Counted from the stretch's first letter, positions 19,667-28,754 are shown. The stretch is DNA of 64,000 bases from Streptomyces sp. 35G-GA-8 (GCF_023534745.1 NZ_JAMHJQ010000006.1:271586-335585); one strand, 5' to 3'. The notes: generated from the sequence alone by a model not told the origin. Numbers and translations are program-made.

Positions 19667-20622
19667 GAGCGGCGCGCACCGGCGCCGCCGTCCTGGCCGG
19701 CTCGTTCCTCCTGGCCGCCGGCTGCGCCACCGGACCGTCCCTGGAGAACCGTGGCGATGTCACCGCACCGCCCGGCGACAGCAAGCATCTGACCATCGGC
19801 TCGGCCGGCTTCACCGAGAGCGATCTGCTCGCCCAGATGTACGCGCTCCTGCTGGACCGCGCGGGCTATCACACCCGGATCCTCTCCGTCACCAACCGGG
19901 AGATCTATGAACCGGCCCTGGAGAGCGGCCAGATCGATGTCGTACCGGAGTACGCGGCGACCTTCGCCGACTGGCTGAACGCCAAGGCACACGGCCCCGA
20001 CGCGAAACCCGTCGGCTCACCCGATCTGGACGCGACGATGAAGGCGCTGCGCTCCCTCGCCGCGCCGCGCGGGCTGATCGTCCTCGACCCGGGCCGCGCC
20101 GTCGACCAGAACGCCTTCGCCGTCACCGCCGCCTACGCCAGGAAGCACCGGCTCAGCACACTGAGCGACCTGGGCAGGTCCCGGCTGCCGGTCAGGCTCG
20201 CGGCGGGCGACGAGTGCGTACGGCGCCCCTACTGCGAGCCGGGTCTGAAGAAGACGTACGGCATCGACATCACCGCCGTCGACCCCAAGGGGGTGGGGAC
20301 GACGCCGGCGAAGCGGGCCGTGCAGAACGGCCAGGACCAGATGGTCCTCACCACGACCACCGACGCGACACTCGACCAGTTCGGCCTGGTGCTCCTCGCC
20401 GACGACAGACATCTCCAGAACGCCGACTACATCGTGCCCGTCGTGAACCGCGCGCGGGCCGGTGCCCAGGGCGTGACCACGGCACTGGACAAGCTGAACA
20501 CCGTCCTCACCACCAAGGACCTGGCCTCGCTGAACCAGCGGGTGGACAGCTGGCGCCGGCTCCCCGAGGACGTCGCGCGGAGCTATCTGGAATCGAAGGG
20601 GCTGATCCCGGCGCCGCACTGA
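19663..20622 (+). CDS. osmoprotectant-binding lipoprotein (OpuBC-like), 319 aa
   Basis: Extracellular solute-binding lipoprotein. The lipobox is LAAGC (Cys at about residue 21). The mature part starts with the family segment LTIGSAGFTESDLLAQMYA and contains IDVVPEYAATFADWLN and the late MVLTTTTDAT, typical of the OpuAC/ProX-like fold that binds quaternary amines through aromatic residues. It ends the three-gene operon, converging on the ATPase gene with 37 bp between stops. Confidence 0.88.
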   Translation: MRAARTGAAVLAGSFLLAAGCATGPSLENRGDVTAPPGDSKHLTIGSAGFTESDLLAQMYALLLDRAGYHTRILSVTNREIYEPALESGQIDVVPEYAATFADWLNAKAHGPDAKPVGSPDLDATMKALRSLAAPRGLIVLDPGRAVDQNAFAVTAAYARKHRLSTLSDLGRSRLPVRLAAGDECVRRPYCEPGLKKTYGIDITAVDPKGVGTTPAKRAVQNGQDQMVLTTTTDATLDQFGLVLLADDRHLQNADYIVPVVNRARAGAQGVTTALDKLNTVLTTKDLASLNQRVDSWRRLPEDVARSYLESKGLIPAPH

Positions 20623-20632
20623 ATCACCGGCG

Positions 20633-20647
20633 CGGGGACCGTCCCCG
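20633..20647. terminator. short palindrome between convergent transporter genes
   Basis: CGGGGACCGTCCCCG is a 15-bp near-perfect palindrome centred in the 37-bp gap between the binding-protein gene (+) and the ATPase gene (-). It could serve as a small bidirectional terminator. Confidence 0.45.
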
Positions 20648-20659
20648 GCCGGGGGCCGC

Positions 20660-21823
20660 TCACGCGTCCGACACCGAGTCGAAGTCGACCTCGTCGCGGC
20701 CGATGCCCTGGGCGTCCGCGTCCACCGAGCGGCGCAGCGCCTCGTGCAGCTTCGCCGGGGTCAGCACCCCGGCGAACCGCGCCCCTTCCAGCACCGCCAC
20801 CCACCCCGCGTCATGCTGGAGCATCTCGCTGAACGCCTGCTTCAGCGGGGACCCGAGCGGTACCCACGCCTCCATCCGGCGGGCGAGATCGCCGACCGAG
20901 CCGCGCTCCCCGGCCTGTGCCAGCGCGTCGGCGGAGACCCAGCCGTGCAGTTCGCCGTCCCCGTTCAGCACCACCGCCCAGCGGGCCCGCTGGGCGCGCA
21001 TCCGCGCCGCCGCGTCCCGGGCCGGCTCGTCGGTCCTCGCGACCGGCGGCTCCTCCAGGTCGGCCGGCTCGACGGCGGTCACCGAGAGCCGCTTCAGCCC
21101 CCGGTCCGCGCCCACGAACCTGGCCACATAGGGCGTGGCGGGGGTGCCGAGGACCGCCCCCGGGCTGTCGTACTGCTCAATGCGGCCCTCCCCGTACACC
21201 GCGATACGGTCCCCCATCCGCACCGCTTCCTCGATGTCGTGCGTCACCAACAGCACCGTCTTGCGCACCGTCGCCTGGAGCTTCAGGAACTCGTTCTGCA
21301 GCCGTTCGCGCACCACCGGGTCCACCGCGCCGAACGGCTCGTCCATCAGCAGCACCGGGGGATCGGCGGCCAGGGCCCGGGCCACCCCCACCCGCTGGCG
21401 CTGCCCGCCGGACAACTGCGCCGGATAGCGCGGACCGTATATGGCCGGGTCGAGCCCCACCAGATCGAGCAGTTCCGCCGCACGCTCGCGCGCCTTCGCC
21501 TTCTTCCAGCCGACGAGGGTGGGCACGGTCGCGGTGTTGTCGAGTATCGTCCGGTGCGGGAAGAGCCCCACCTGCTGGATGACATAGCCGATCCGGCGGC
21601 GCAATTGGACCGGATCGACCCCCGATATGTCCCGGCCCTCGACGAAGACGCGCCCCGACGTGGGCTCGATCAGCCGGTTCACCATCATCATCGTGGTCGT
21701 CTTGCCGCAGCCGGACGGTCCCACCAGCGTCACCAGCTCGCCCTCGTCGACGTCGAAGGACAGCTCGTCGACGGCGGCCGTTCCGTCCGGGTAGACCTTG
21801 CTGACCTGCTCGAACCGGATCAT
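20660..21823 (-). CDS. osmoprotectant ABC transporter ATPase with CBS pair (OpuBA-like), 387 aa
   Basis: Energises the Opu importer. Walker A GPSGCGKTT (about residues 36-44), Q-loop VIQQVGLFPH, signature LSGGQRQRVGVARAL, Walker B VLLMDEPFGAVD and switch His in LVTHDIEEAV. The C-terminus (about 240-375) has two CBS-like repeats (ARWAVVLNGDGELHGWVS and GWVAVLEGARFAGVLTPA), which in OpuA-type ATPases sense ionic strength or nucleotides. The gene is convergent with its permease and binding-protein genes, so the four subunits come from two transcripts. Confidence 0.9.
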   Translation of the reverse strand: MIRFEQVSKVYPDGTAAVDELSFDVDEGELVTLVGPSGCGKTTTMMMVNRLIEPTSGRVFVEGRDISGVDPVQLRRRIGYVIQQVGLFPHRTILDNTATVPTLVGWKKAKARERAAELLDLVGLDPAIYGPRYPAQLSGGQRQRVGVARALAADPPVLLMDEPFGAVDPVVRERLQNEFLKLQATVRKTVLLVTHDIEEAVRMGDRIAVYGEGRIEQYDSPGAVLGTPATPYVARFVGADRGLKRLSVTAVEPADLEEPPVARTDEPARDAAARMRAQRARWAVVLNGDGELHGWVSADALAQAGERGSVGDLARRMEAWVPLGSPLKQAFSEMLQHDAGWVAVLEGARFAGVLTPAKLHEALRRSVDADAQGIGRDEVDFDSVSDA

Positions 21824-22070
21824 GACCTCACGCTAGGAGCGGGCGGGCCGTCGCGCGCGCGGGCCGCGACTGTCCGGGGAACCGCGTGCGCGCTGAACGG
21901 AGAGGGCCCGGCGTGCGTACAGCTCGTCATACGCCGGCCGTCGGCGGAGGCCCGTCGTGGTGGGGCGGTCTCTGCGCGGCCGGGGCCCATGTGCTGAACT
22001 GTCCGGCGTGACTGCCCCGGGAGGGGCGCGTGACCGGCCCCGGAAGGGGCGAGCGAGAACAGGAGCACCC

Positions 22071-23369
22071 GTGACCAGCTACCGCCAGCCCGGCGTCGTC
22101 CTCACCGACCACCGCTTCACGGTCCCCCTGGACCATGGCGATCCGTCGGGGGAGCGGATCGAGCTGTTCGCCCGTGAAGTCGTCGCGAGCACGCGGGCGG
22201 AGGCGGAGCTGCCCTGGCTGGTGTATCTGGAGGGCGGGCCGGGCTTCGGGGCGCGCCGGTTCATCGGCCGGCAGGCGTGGCTCGGCCGCGCCCTGAAGGA
22301 ATTCCGGGTGCTCTTCCTCGACCAGCGCGGCACCGGTCTCTCCACCCCCGCCAACCGGCAGACCCTGCCCCTGCGCGGCGGCCCGGAGCGGCAGGCCGAG
22401 TATCTCGCGCACTTCCGCGCCGACTCCATCGTGCGGGACTGCGAGACGATACGTCCGCTGCTGACCGGCGGCGCCCCCTGGACCGTGCTCGGCCAGAGCT
22501 TCGGCGGCTTCTGCGCCACCCACTATCTCTCCAGCGCCCCCGAGGGCCTGGAGACCGTGCTGATCACCGGCGGGCTGCCCTCGCTCGACGCCACGGCCGA
22601 CGAGGTCTACCGCGCCGCCTATCCGCGCATCGCGCGCAAGGTGGAGGCGTTCTACGCCCGTTATCCCCAGGACATCGGCGCGGCCCGCCGGATCGCGGAG
22701 TATCTGGCCGAGCACCGGCCCGTACTCCCCACCGGCTACCGCCTCACACCCGAGGCTTTCCAGTCCCTGGGGATCATGCTCGGTGGCGGGGACGGCGGCC
22801 ATCAGCTGCACTATCTGCTGGAGAACGCCTTCGTCCGCACGCCGCAGGGCCCGGTGCTCTCCGACGCGTTCCAGGAGGGCGTGGCCACCGCCCTCTCGTT
22901 CGCCGGGCATCCGCTGTACGCCGTGCTCCACGAGGCGATCTACGGCCAGGACGGCCGCCCGACGCGGTGGGCCGCCGAGCGGGTGCGCGGCGAGTTCGCG
23001 CGGTTCGACGCGGCCAAGACCCTTGCCGGGGAAGGGCCGTTGTACTTCACGGGCGAGTCCATCCACCCCTGGCACTTCGACTCCGACCCCGCGCTGCGCC
23101 CGCTGCGCGAGGCCGCCGAACTGGTCGCGGCCCGTACCGACTGGAGCCCCCTCTACGACCCCGCCCGGCTGGCCGCCAACGAGGTGCCGGTCGCCGCGGC
23201 CGTCTATCACGACGACATGTATGTCGACACGGAACACTCCCTGCGCACCGGGCGCGCGATCCGTGGGCTGCGGACCTGGGTGACCGACGAGTACGAGCAC
23301 GACGGACTGCGGGCGGGCGGCCCGCACGTCCTGGACCGGCTGCTCGCGCTCGTACGGGACGAGGTCTAG
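22071..23369 (+). CDS. S33-family alpha/beta hydrolase, proline iminopeptidase-like, 432 aa
   Basis: Cytoplasmic serine peptidase/hydrolase. The oxyanion region is LEGGPGFGAR (about residue 50), LFLDQRGTGLST follows, and the nucleophile elbow is GQSFGG (about residue 145), as in proline iminopeptidases. A catalytic His candidate lies in the C-terminal VYHDDMYVD region. I chose the GTG at 22071 with AGGAG 7 nt upstream instead of an open frame beginning 114 bp earlier. The last codons (Asp-Glu-Val-stop) are the first unit of a 12-bp tandem repeat that continues past the stop. Confidence 0.85.
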   Translation: MTSYRQPGVVLTDHRFTVPLDHGDPSGERIELFAREVVASTRAEAELPWLVYLEGGPGFGARRFIGRQAWLGRALKEFRVLFLDQRGTGLSTPANRQTLPLRGGPERQAEYLAHFRADSIVRDCETIRPLLTGGAPWTVLGQSFGGFCATHYLSSAPEGLETVLITGGLPSLDATADEVYRAAYPRIARKVEAFYARYPQDIGAARRIAEYLAEHRPVLPTGYRLTPEAFQSLGIMLGGGDGGHQLHYLLENAFVRTPQGPVLSDAFQEGVATALSFAGHPLYAVLHEAIYGQDGRPTRWAAERVRGEFARFDAAKTLAGEGPLYFTGESIHPWHFDSDPALRPLREAAELVAARTDWSPLYDPARLAANEVPVAAAVYHDDMYVDTEHSLRTGRAIRGLRTWVTDEYEHDGLRAGGPHVLDRLLALVRDEV

Positions 23370-23414
23370 GACGAGGTCTAGGACGAGGTCTAGGACGAGG
23401 TCTAGGACGAGGTC
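23358..23414. repeat. 12-bp tandem repeat spanning the hydrolase stop codon
   Basis: Four full copies of GACGAGGTCTAG plus a 9-nt partial copy. The first copy encodes the last three residues and the TAG stop of the hydrolase; the others repeat Asp-Glu-Val-stop in the same frame. It is a local slippage-type expansion. Confidence 0.9.
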
Positions 23415-23529
23415 CGATCCGAGCGAACATGTCCGAGTCGGGTGCGTGCCACGCCCATCAGGTGCGTGCCACGCCCATTTTCCGGTCTTTATGTCATATT
23501 GCGGAAATAATCCCGACGAAAGGCATGCC

Positions 23530-24258
23530 ATGAAATTCGCGGTCATCGGCGGCACCGGGCTGATCGGGTCGCGGGTCGTCAAGGATCTGAATGCCGCCGG
23601 GCACCAGGCGGTACCGCACTCGCATTCCACCGGAGTCGACGTCATCAGCGGCCAGGGACTTGACGAGGCGGTGGCCGGAGCCGACGTCGTCGTCAATCTG
23701 ACGAACTCCCCGACCTTCGACGAAGCCTCCCCGGCGTTCTTCCGGACCTCGATGGACAACCTTCTGGCCGCGGCCCGGAAGGGCGGCGTCGGCCACTTCG
23801 TCATCCTCTCGATCGTCGGCGCGGAGCAGGTACCCGAACTGGACTACTACCGGGCCAAGGTGCTCCAGGAAGAACTCCTCGCGGCCGGGCCGATCCCCTA
23901 CTCGATCGTCCGGGCCACGCAGTTCATGGAGTTCGTGGACGACATCATGTCCTGGACCGCCGACGGCGACACCGTCCGGCTGCCCGCCACGCCGATCCAG
24001 CCGATCGCCGCCAAGGACGTGGCCGCCGGGGTGGCGGAGGTCGCCGCGGGCGCCCCGCTGAACGGCGTCCGCGACATCGGTGGCCCCGAGATCTTCACCC
24101 TCGACGAGCTGGGCCGGATCACCCTGTCCCACAAGGGCGACAGCCGTACGGTCGTGACCGACCCCACCGCCGGCATGTTCGCCGTCGTCAAGGGCGACGT
24201 CCTCACCGACAAGGACGCCCACCTCGCCGCCACCCGCTACGCCGACTGGCTCTCCTGA
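23530..24258 (+). CDS. NmrA-like/atypical SDR NAD(P)-binding protein, 242 aa
   Basis: Rossmann-fold protein starting KFAVIGGTGLIGSRVVKDL, with the GGTGxxG dinucleotide-binding loop at residues 7-13. It lacks a clear YxxxK catalytic pair in the classical position, although DYYRAKVLQEELL (about 120) resembles it. Proteins of this type (NmrA/YtfG-like) act as NAD(P)H-dependent quinone reductases or redox sensors. AAAGG precedes the ATG at 23530. No operon partner is apparent. Confidence 0.82.
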   Translation: MKFAVIGGTGLIGSRVVKDLNAAGHQAVPHSHSTGVDVISGQGLDEAVAGADVVVNLTNSPTFDEASPAFFRTSMDNLLAAARKGGVGHFVILSIVGAEQVPELDYYRAKVLQEELLAAGPIPYSIVRATQFMEFVDDIMSWTADGDTVRLPATPIQPIAAKDVAAGVAEVAAGAPLNGVRDIGGPEIFTLDELGRITLSHKGDSRTVVTDPTAGMFAVVKGDVLTDKDAHLAATRYADWLS

Positions 24259-24416
24259 CTCGCTCGTCGCGTCGTACCAGGTCATGGCCGGTCCCACTGG
24301 ACTCGCCGAGCGGATGCCGGGAGCCGGGTGGACAATATCCCGAAGGGGACCCGGTGCCCTGCCGTGTGCGAAGCCGGAGCGAGCGGGTGGATTCCCGAAC
24401 GCGGGAGGTGGTTGGC

Positions 24417-24674
24417 ATGCTGCTGCCGGACAGACATCTGGTGGCCGATCTGCTGGCCCGATACCGGGCCTGGGAACGGCTGGTGCTCGCCGATCCACTC
24501 GACGAGGACACACGCGGACGGTTCGAGGATGTGGCGTACACCCTCTGTGTGCTGATGGGACAGCGCACCGCGCGTGAGGCGATCTGGCAGGCGGAGGCAT
24601 ATCTGCGCCGGATCCGGCCGGTTCCGCTCTTCCCGGAGGGAACGAAGCCTGTCGCGCCGGGAGTCAAGCCGTAG
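24417..24674 (+). CDS. DUF5133 family protein, 85 aa
   Basis: A short helical protein of a streptomycete family often found near regulatory or secondary-metabolism genes; function unknown. The family pattern is visible: LLPDRHLVADLLARYRAWE, then TRGRFEDVAYTLCVLMGQRT with a single Cys, then the helix AIWQAEAYLRR. GGGAGG lies upstream of the ATG at 24417, which fits the conserved N-terminus MLxPD. Confidence 0.75.
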   Translation: MLLPDRHLVADLLARYRAWERLVLADPLDEDTRGRFEDVAYTLCVLMGQRTAREAIWQAEAYLRRIRPVPLFPEGTKPVAPGVKP

Positions 24675-24796
24675 GGGCCGTTCCGAATCCCCGTCCCCCA
24701 TTCCGAAAGCCCGCTCCGGGCCGCGCTCGCGTCGTCGGCTCGGCGCCGCCCGGCAAAGGCGGTTGCCGTCCCGGCAATCGATGATGCAATGAGTCC

Positions 24797-25384
24797 ATGG
24801 ACGACGACGCCCGGCTCGAAGATGTACTGAACGATGTGGGACCCCGGCTGCGCAAGATCCGGCAGGAGCGCGGCGCCACGCTGAGCGCACTGTCCGAGGC
24901 GACCGGTATCTCCGTGAGCACCCTCTCCCGGCTGGAGGCGGGCCGCCGGCGACCCAGCCTCGAACTGCTGCTGCCCATCGCCCGTGCCCATCGGGTCCCG
25001 CTCGACGAACTGGTCGGCGCGCCCCAGGTCGGTGATCCCCGGGTGCGCGCCAAGCCGATCGTGCGGGGCAACCGTACGATGCTGCCGCTCACCCGCCAGC
25101 CGGGCGGGCCGCAAGCGTACAAGGTCATCATCCAGCCCTCGTCGGACGACGACTGCGAACAGCGGACCCATGAGGGGTACGAGTGGCTCTATGTGCTGGC
25201 GGGCCGGCTGCGGCTGCGGCTCGGAGAGCACGATGTGGTGCTCGGGCCCGGGGAGGCGGCCGAGTTCGACACGCACGTACCGCACTGGTTCGGGCCGGCC
25301 TCGGACGCGCCGGTGGAGTTCCTGAGTCTGTTCGGGCCGCAGGGCGAGCGGATGCACGTACGGGCACGGCCGAAGGCGCCCTGA
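24797..25384 (+). CDS. XRE-family regulator with C-terminal cupin, 195 aa
   Basis: HTH_3 domain at about residues 14-70 (LRKIRQERGATLSALSEATG, then ISVSTLSRLEAGRRRPSLEL) and a cupin sensor at about 110-190 (HEGYEWLYVLAGRLRLRLGE, then LGPGEAAEFDTHVPHWFG). The cupin probably binds a small ligand or metal. The gene lies just upstream of the quinone oxidoreductase/acyl-CoA dehydrogenase operon (108 bp) and may control it. A decayed relative of the same family lies at 37296-37490. Confidence 0.85.
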   Translation: MDDDARLEDVLNDVGPRLRKIRQERGATLSALSEATGISVSTLSRLEAGRRRPSLELLLPIARAHRVPLDELVGAPQVGDPRVRAKPIVRGNRTMLPLTRQPGGPQAYKVIIQPSSDDDCEQRTHEGYEWLYVLAGRLRLRLGEHDVVLGPGEAAEFDTHVPHWFGPASDAPVEFLSLFGPQGERMHVRARPKAP

Positions 25385-25492
25385 GGGGCGGATCGCCGGT
25401 GGGCTGTTCCCCGGCGGGATGTTCCCAGCGGGCCAAGCGACTGCTTAGTATGCGCACGAGTGCGGTACTGCCCATCGTGTGTGGAGGCCCGA

Positions 25493-26461
25493 ATGCAGGC
25501 ATGGCGAGTGCACCGGAACGGCGAGCCTGGCGAGGTGATGCGGCTCGAAGAGGCCGAGCGTCCGGTGCCCGGCGAGGGACAGGTCCCGCTGCTGGTCCGG
25601 GCGGCGAACATCAACTTCCCGGACGCCCTGCTCTGCCGGGGGCAGTACCAGGTCCGGCCGCCGCTGCCCTTCACCCCTGGCGTGGAGATCTGCGGCGAGA
25701 CGGAGGACGGACGCCGGGTCATCGCCACGCCCGCGCTGCCGCACGGCGGCCTGGCCGAGTACGTGGTCGCCGACGCGGCCGCGCTGCTGCCCGCGCCCGA
25801 CGCCCTCGACGACGCGGAGGCGGCGGCCCTGCACATCGGCTATCAGACGGGCTGGTTCGGACTGCACCGGCGAGCGCGGCTCCAGCCGGGGGAGGCCCTT
25901 CTCGTCCACGCGGCGGCCGGCGGGGTCGGCAGCGCGGCCGTACAGCTCGGGAAGGCGGCCGGGGCCACCGTCATCGGTGTCGTCGGCGGCCAGGACAAGG
26001 CGCGCGTGGCCCGGGAGCTGGGCTGTGACCTGGTGATCGACCGCCGGGCCGACGATCTCGTCGGGGCGGTCAAGGAGGCCACCGGCGGCCGGGGAGCGGA
26101 TGTCGTCTACGACCCGGTGGGCGGCGACGCCTACGCCAAGTCCACCAAATGCGTGGCCTTCGAGGGCCGCATCGTGGTCGTGGGCTTCGCGAGCGGCGCG
26201 ATCCCCACCGCGGCCCTCAATCACGCGCTGGTCAAGAACTACACCATCATGGGCCTGCATTGGGGTCTCTACAACGCCAAGGACCCGGCGGCGGTGGCCG
26301 GTTGCCACCAGGAACTGACCGCGCTCGCGGCCCGGGGCGCGATCAAGCCGCTCATCAGCGAGCGGGTTCCCATGAAGGACGCCGCGGCCGCGGTCCAGCG
26401 GGTCGCCGACGGTATCACCACCGGACGTGTGGTCGTCCTCCCGGAGGGCGGTGCCCGATGA
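25493..26461 (+). CDS. zinc-independent NADPH:quinone oxidoreductase (MDR family), 322 aa
   Basis: Medium-chain dehydrogenase/reductase of the quinone oxidoreductase type. An N-terminal GroES-like domain (NFPDALLCRGQYQ, about residue 40) is followed by the NADPH-binding motif VHAAAGGVGSAAVQLGKA (about 140-157). The zinc-ligand cysteines of alcohol dehydrogenases are absent. I chose ATG 25493 (GGAGG upstream). It overlaps the first acyl-CoA dehydrogenase gene by 4 bp, so it probably belongs to the same acyl-CoA pathway, perhaps as an enoyl reductase-like enzyme. Confidence 0.85.
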   Translation: MQAWRVHRNGEPGEVMRLEEAERPVPGEGQVPLLVRAANINFPDALLCRGQYQVRPPLPFTPGVEICGETEDGRRVIATPALPHGGLAEYVVADAAALLPAPDALDDAEAAALHIGYQTGWFGLHRRARLQPGEALLVHAAAGGVGSAAVQLGKAAGATVIGVVGGQDKARVARELGCDLVIDRRADDLVGAVKEATGGRGADVVYDPVGGDAYAKSTKCVAFEGRIVVVGFASGAIPTAALNHALVKNYTIMGLHWGLYNAKDPAAVAGCHQELTALAARGAIKPLISERVPMKDAAAAVQRVADGITTGRVVVLPEGGAR

Positions 26462-27651
26462 CCGACGCCGCCGAACTGCGCTCCCTCACCAGAAAGTTGC
26501 TGGCCGGCCGGCCACCGGCCACGACCGACAGGACCGATTTCCTGAAGGCGCGCTTCGACGCGGGGCTCGCCTGGGTCCACTACCCGACGGGGCTCGGCGG
26601 ACTCGACGCGCCGCGCTCGCTCCAGGCCGTCGTGGACGCCGAGTTGGCCGCCGCGGGCGCCCCCGACAACGATCCGCGCCGGATCGGCATCGGCCTCGGC
26701 ATGGCCGCGCCGACCATCCTCCGCTACGGCACCCAGGAGCAGAAGGAGCGCTTCCTGCGGCCCCTGTGGGTCGGTGAGGAGGTGTGGTGCCAGCTGTTCA
26801 GCGAGCCGGGCGCCGGCTCCGACCTGGCCGCGCTCGGGACCCGCGCGGTACGCGAGGGCGACTCCGTCTCCGGCGACTGGATCGTCAACGGGCAGAAGGT
26901 ATGGACCTCCAGCGCCCATGTCGCCCGCTGGGCCATCCTCCTCGCCCGTACGGATCCCGATCTGCCCAAACACCGGGGCATCAGCTACTTCCTCTGCGAT
27001 ATGACCGACCCCGGTGTCGAGGTACGGCCGCTGCGCCAGATCACCGGCGAGGCCGAGTTCAACGAGGTCTTCCTGACCGACGTACGCATCCCCGACGCGT
27101 ACCGCCTCGGTGAGATCGGCGAGGGCTGGCAGGTCGCCCGGACCACCCTGATGAACGAGCGCGTCTCCATCGGCGGCGCCCGTCTGCCCCGCGAGGGCGG
27201 CATGATCGGGACGGTTGCCCGTACCTGGCGCGAGCGACCCGAACTGCGCACCCATGAGCTGCGTCAGCGGCTGCTCACCCTCTGGGTGGAGGCGGAGGTC
27301 GCGCGGCTGACCGCGGAGCGGCTGCGTCAGCAGCTCGTCGCGGGGCAACCCGGCCCCGAGGGCAGCGCGATGAAGCTCGCCTTCGCCCGGCTCAACCAGG
27401 AGATCAGCGGTCTGGAGGTCGAACTCCTCGGGGAGGACGGTCTGTTGTACTCCGACTGGACCATGCGCAGGCCGGAGCTGGTCGACTTCACCGGACGGGA
27501 CGCCGGTTACCGCTATCTGCGCGCGAAGGGCAACTCCATCGAGGGCGGTACGAGCGAGGTGCTGCTGAACATCGTCGCGGAACGCGTTCTCGGCCTGCCC
27601 ACGGAGCCGCGCGACGACAAGGACATCGCCTGGAAGGACGTGGCCCGATGA
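26458..27651 (+). CDS. acyl-CoA dehydrogenase, catalytic-type subunit, 397 aa
   Basis: FAD-dependent acyl-CoA dehydrogenase. WCQLFSEPGAGSDLAALGTR (about residue 115) is the first ACAD signature, and NSIEGGTSEVLLNIVAERVLG near the C-terminus (about 360-380) carries the Glu expected as catalytic base. The next gene encodes a second acyl-CoA dehydrogenase that lacks the EGT motif. Such adjacent pairs form alpha2-beta2 heterotetramers in actinobacterial steroid and branched-acyl degradation. Overlaps 4 bp on each side. Confidence 0.88.
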   Translation: MTDAAELRSLTRKLLAGRPPATTDRTDFLKARFDAGLAWVHYPTGLGGLDAPRSLQAVVDAELAAAGAPDNDPRRIGIGLGMAAPTILRYGTQEQKERFLRPLWVGEEVWCQLFSEPGAGSDLAALGTRAVREGDSVSGDWIVNGQKVWTSSAHVARWAILLARTDPDLPKHRGISYFLCDMTDPGVEVRPLRQITGEAEFNEVFLTDVRIPDAYRLGEIGEGWQVARTTLMNERVSIGGARLPREGGMIGTVARTWRERPELRTHELRQRLLTLWVEAEVARLTAERLRQQLVAGQPGPEGSAMKLAFARLNQEISGLEVELLGEDGLLYSDWTMRRPELVDFTGRDAGYRYLRAKGNSIEGGTSEVLLNIVAERVLGLPTEPRDDKDIAWKDVAR

Positions 27652-28754
27652 CCGACGCCTCCCCCGATCTGCTCTACTCGGACACCGAGGACGAACTGCG
27701 CGCGAGCGTAAGGGCGTTGCTCAGGGACCGCGCCGATGTACCGGCCGCGCTCGGCCGCGCCGAGGCCGGGGATCCGTACGATCCGGAGCTGTGGACCTCG
27801 CTCGCCGCCGGGATCGGCGCGTCGGGGCTGCTCGTCCCGGAGAAGCTGGGCGGCCAGGGCGCCGGCCATCGCGAGGTCGCGGTCGTACTGGAGGAGCTGG
27901 GCCGGGGCGCCACGGCCGCGCCGTATCTCACCAGCTCCGTGGTGGCGACCGAGACGCTGCTCGCCTGCGACGGGGAGAGCACCGAGAGCACGGACGTCGC
28001 GGGCCTGCTCACCGCGCTCGCCCACGGCCACCGGGTCGCGGTGCTCGCGGTGCCGCTGTCCACCGCCCCCGACGGCCCGCTGCCCGCCGGCGCGGGAACG
28101 GTGCGCGGGGTCGCCGACGCCGTGCGCGCCGATGTCCTGCTCGTGGTGCGTCACGACGGGCTGTACGCGGTCGAGACGGCCTCGCCCGGGGTCACCGTCG
28201 AACCGCTCACCCCGCTCGATCTGACCCGGCCGCTCGCCACGGTCACCGTCGATCCCGCCGCCGGGATCCGGATCGCCGAGGCGCCCGCGGCGCAGGCCGC
28301 CGTACGCCGTGGACTGCTGGCGGGGGCGGGGCTGCTCGCCTCCGAGCAGCTCGGTATCGCCGAGTGGTGTCTGGAGGAGACCGTCCGGCACACCCGCGAG
28401 CGCAAGCAGTTCAACCGGCCGATCGGATCCTTCCAGGCACTCAAGCACCGTATGGCGCAGCTGTGGCTGGAGGTCGTCTCGGCCCGCGCGGCGGCCCGCA
28501 ACGCCGCCGACGCGCTGGCCACCGGCAGCGCGGAAGCCCCTCTCGCGGTGGCTCTCGCGCAGGCGTACTGCGGACGGGTCGCCGTTCACGCGGCCGAGGA
28601 GTGCGTCCAGTTGCACGGCGGAATCGGGATGACCTGGGAACATCCCGCGCATCTGTATCTCAAGCGCGCCAAGTCCGACGAGATCGCGTTCGGTTCGCGG
28701 GGCCGGCACCAGGAGACGCTGGCCGCGCTCGTCGATCTGCCCGGACCCCGGTAG
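27648..28754 (+). CDS. acyl-CoA dehydrogenase, partner-type subunit, 368 aa
   Basis: Second acyl-CoA dehydrogenase fold. It keeps RERKQFNRPIGSFQALKHRM and QLHGGIGMTWEHPAHLYLKR but has no EGT(S) catalytic-base motif at the usual place, where AKSDEIAFGS is found instead. This suggests a non-catalytic or FAD/substrate-contributing beta subunit of a heteromeric enzyme with the previous gene (inference from family knowledge). Last gene of the operon; a hairpin follows. Confidence 0.85.
   Translation: MTDASPDLLYSDTEDELRASVRALLRDRADVPAALGRAEAGDPYDPELWTSLAAGIGASGLLVPEKLGGQGAGHREVAVVLEELGRGATAAPYLTSSVVATETLLACDGESTESTDVAGLLTALAHGHRVAVLAVPLSTAPDGPLPAGAGTVRGVADAVRADVLLVVRHDGLYAVETASPGVTVEPLTPLDLTRPLATVTVDPAAGIRIAEAPAAQAAVRRGLLAGAGLLASEQLGIAEWCLEETVRHTRERKQFNRPIGSFQALKHRMAQLWLEVVSARAAARNAADALATGSAEAPLAVALAQAYCGRVAVHAAEECVQLHGGIGMTWEHPAHLYLKRAKSDEIAFGSRGRHQETLAALVDLPGPR

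Noticed and set aside
23358-23414. CRISPR-like array
   Set aside because: Units are 12 bp and directly contiguous without spacers; it is a simple tandem repeat.
21927-23804. 625-aa minus-strand frame across the hydrolase gene
   Set aside because: Its repeated Leu-Val-Leu-Asp segment is just the tandem repeat read in reverse; no family match, and the + strand hydrolase is certain.
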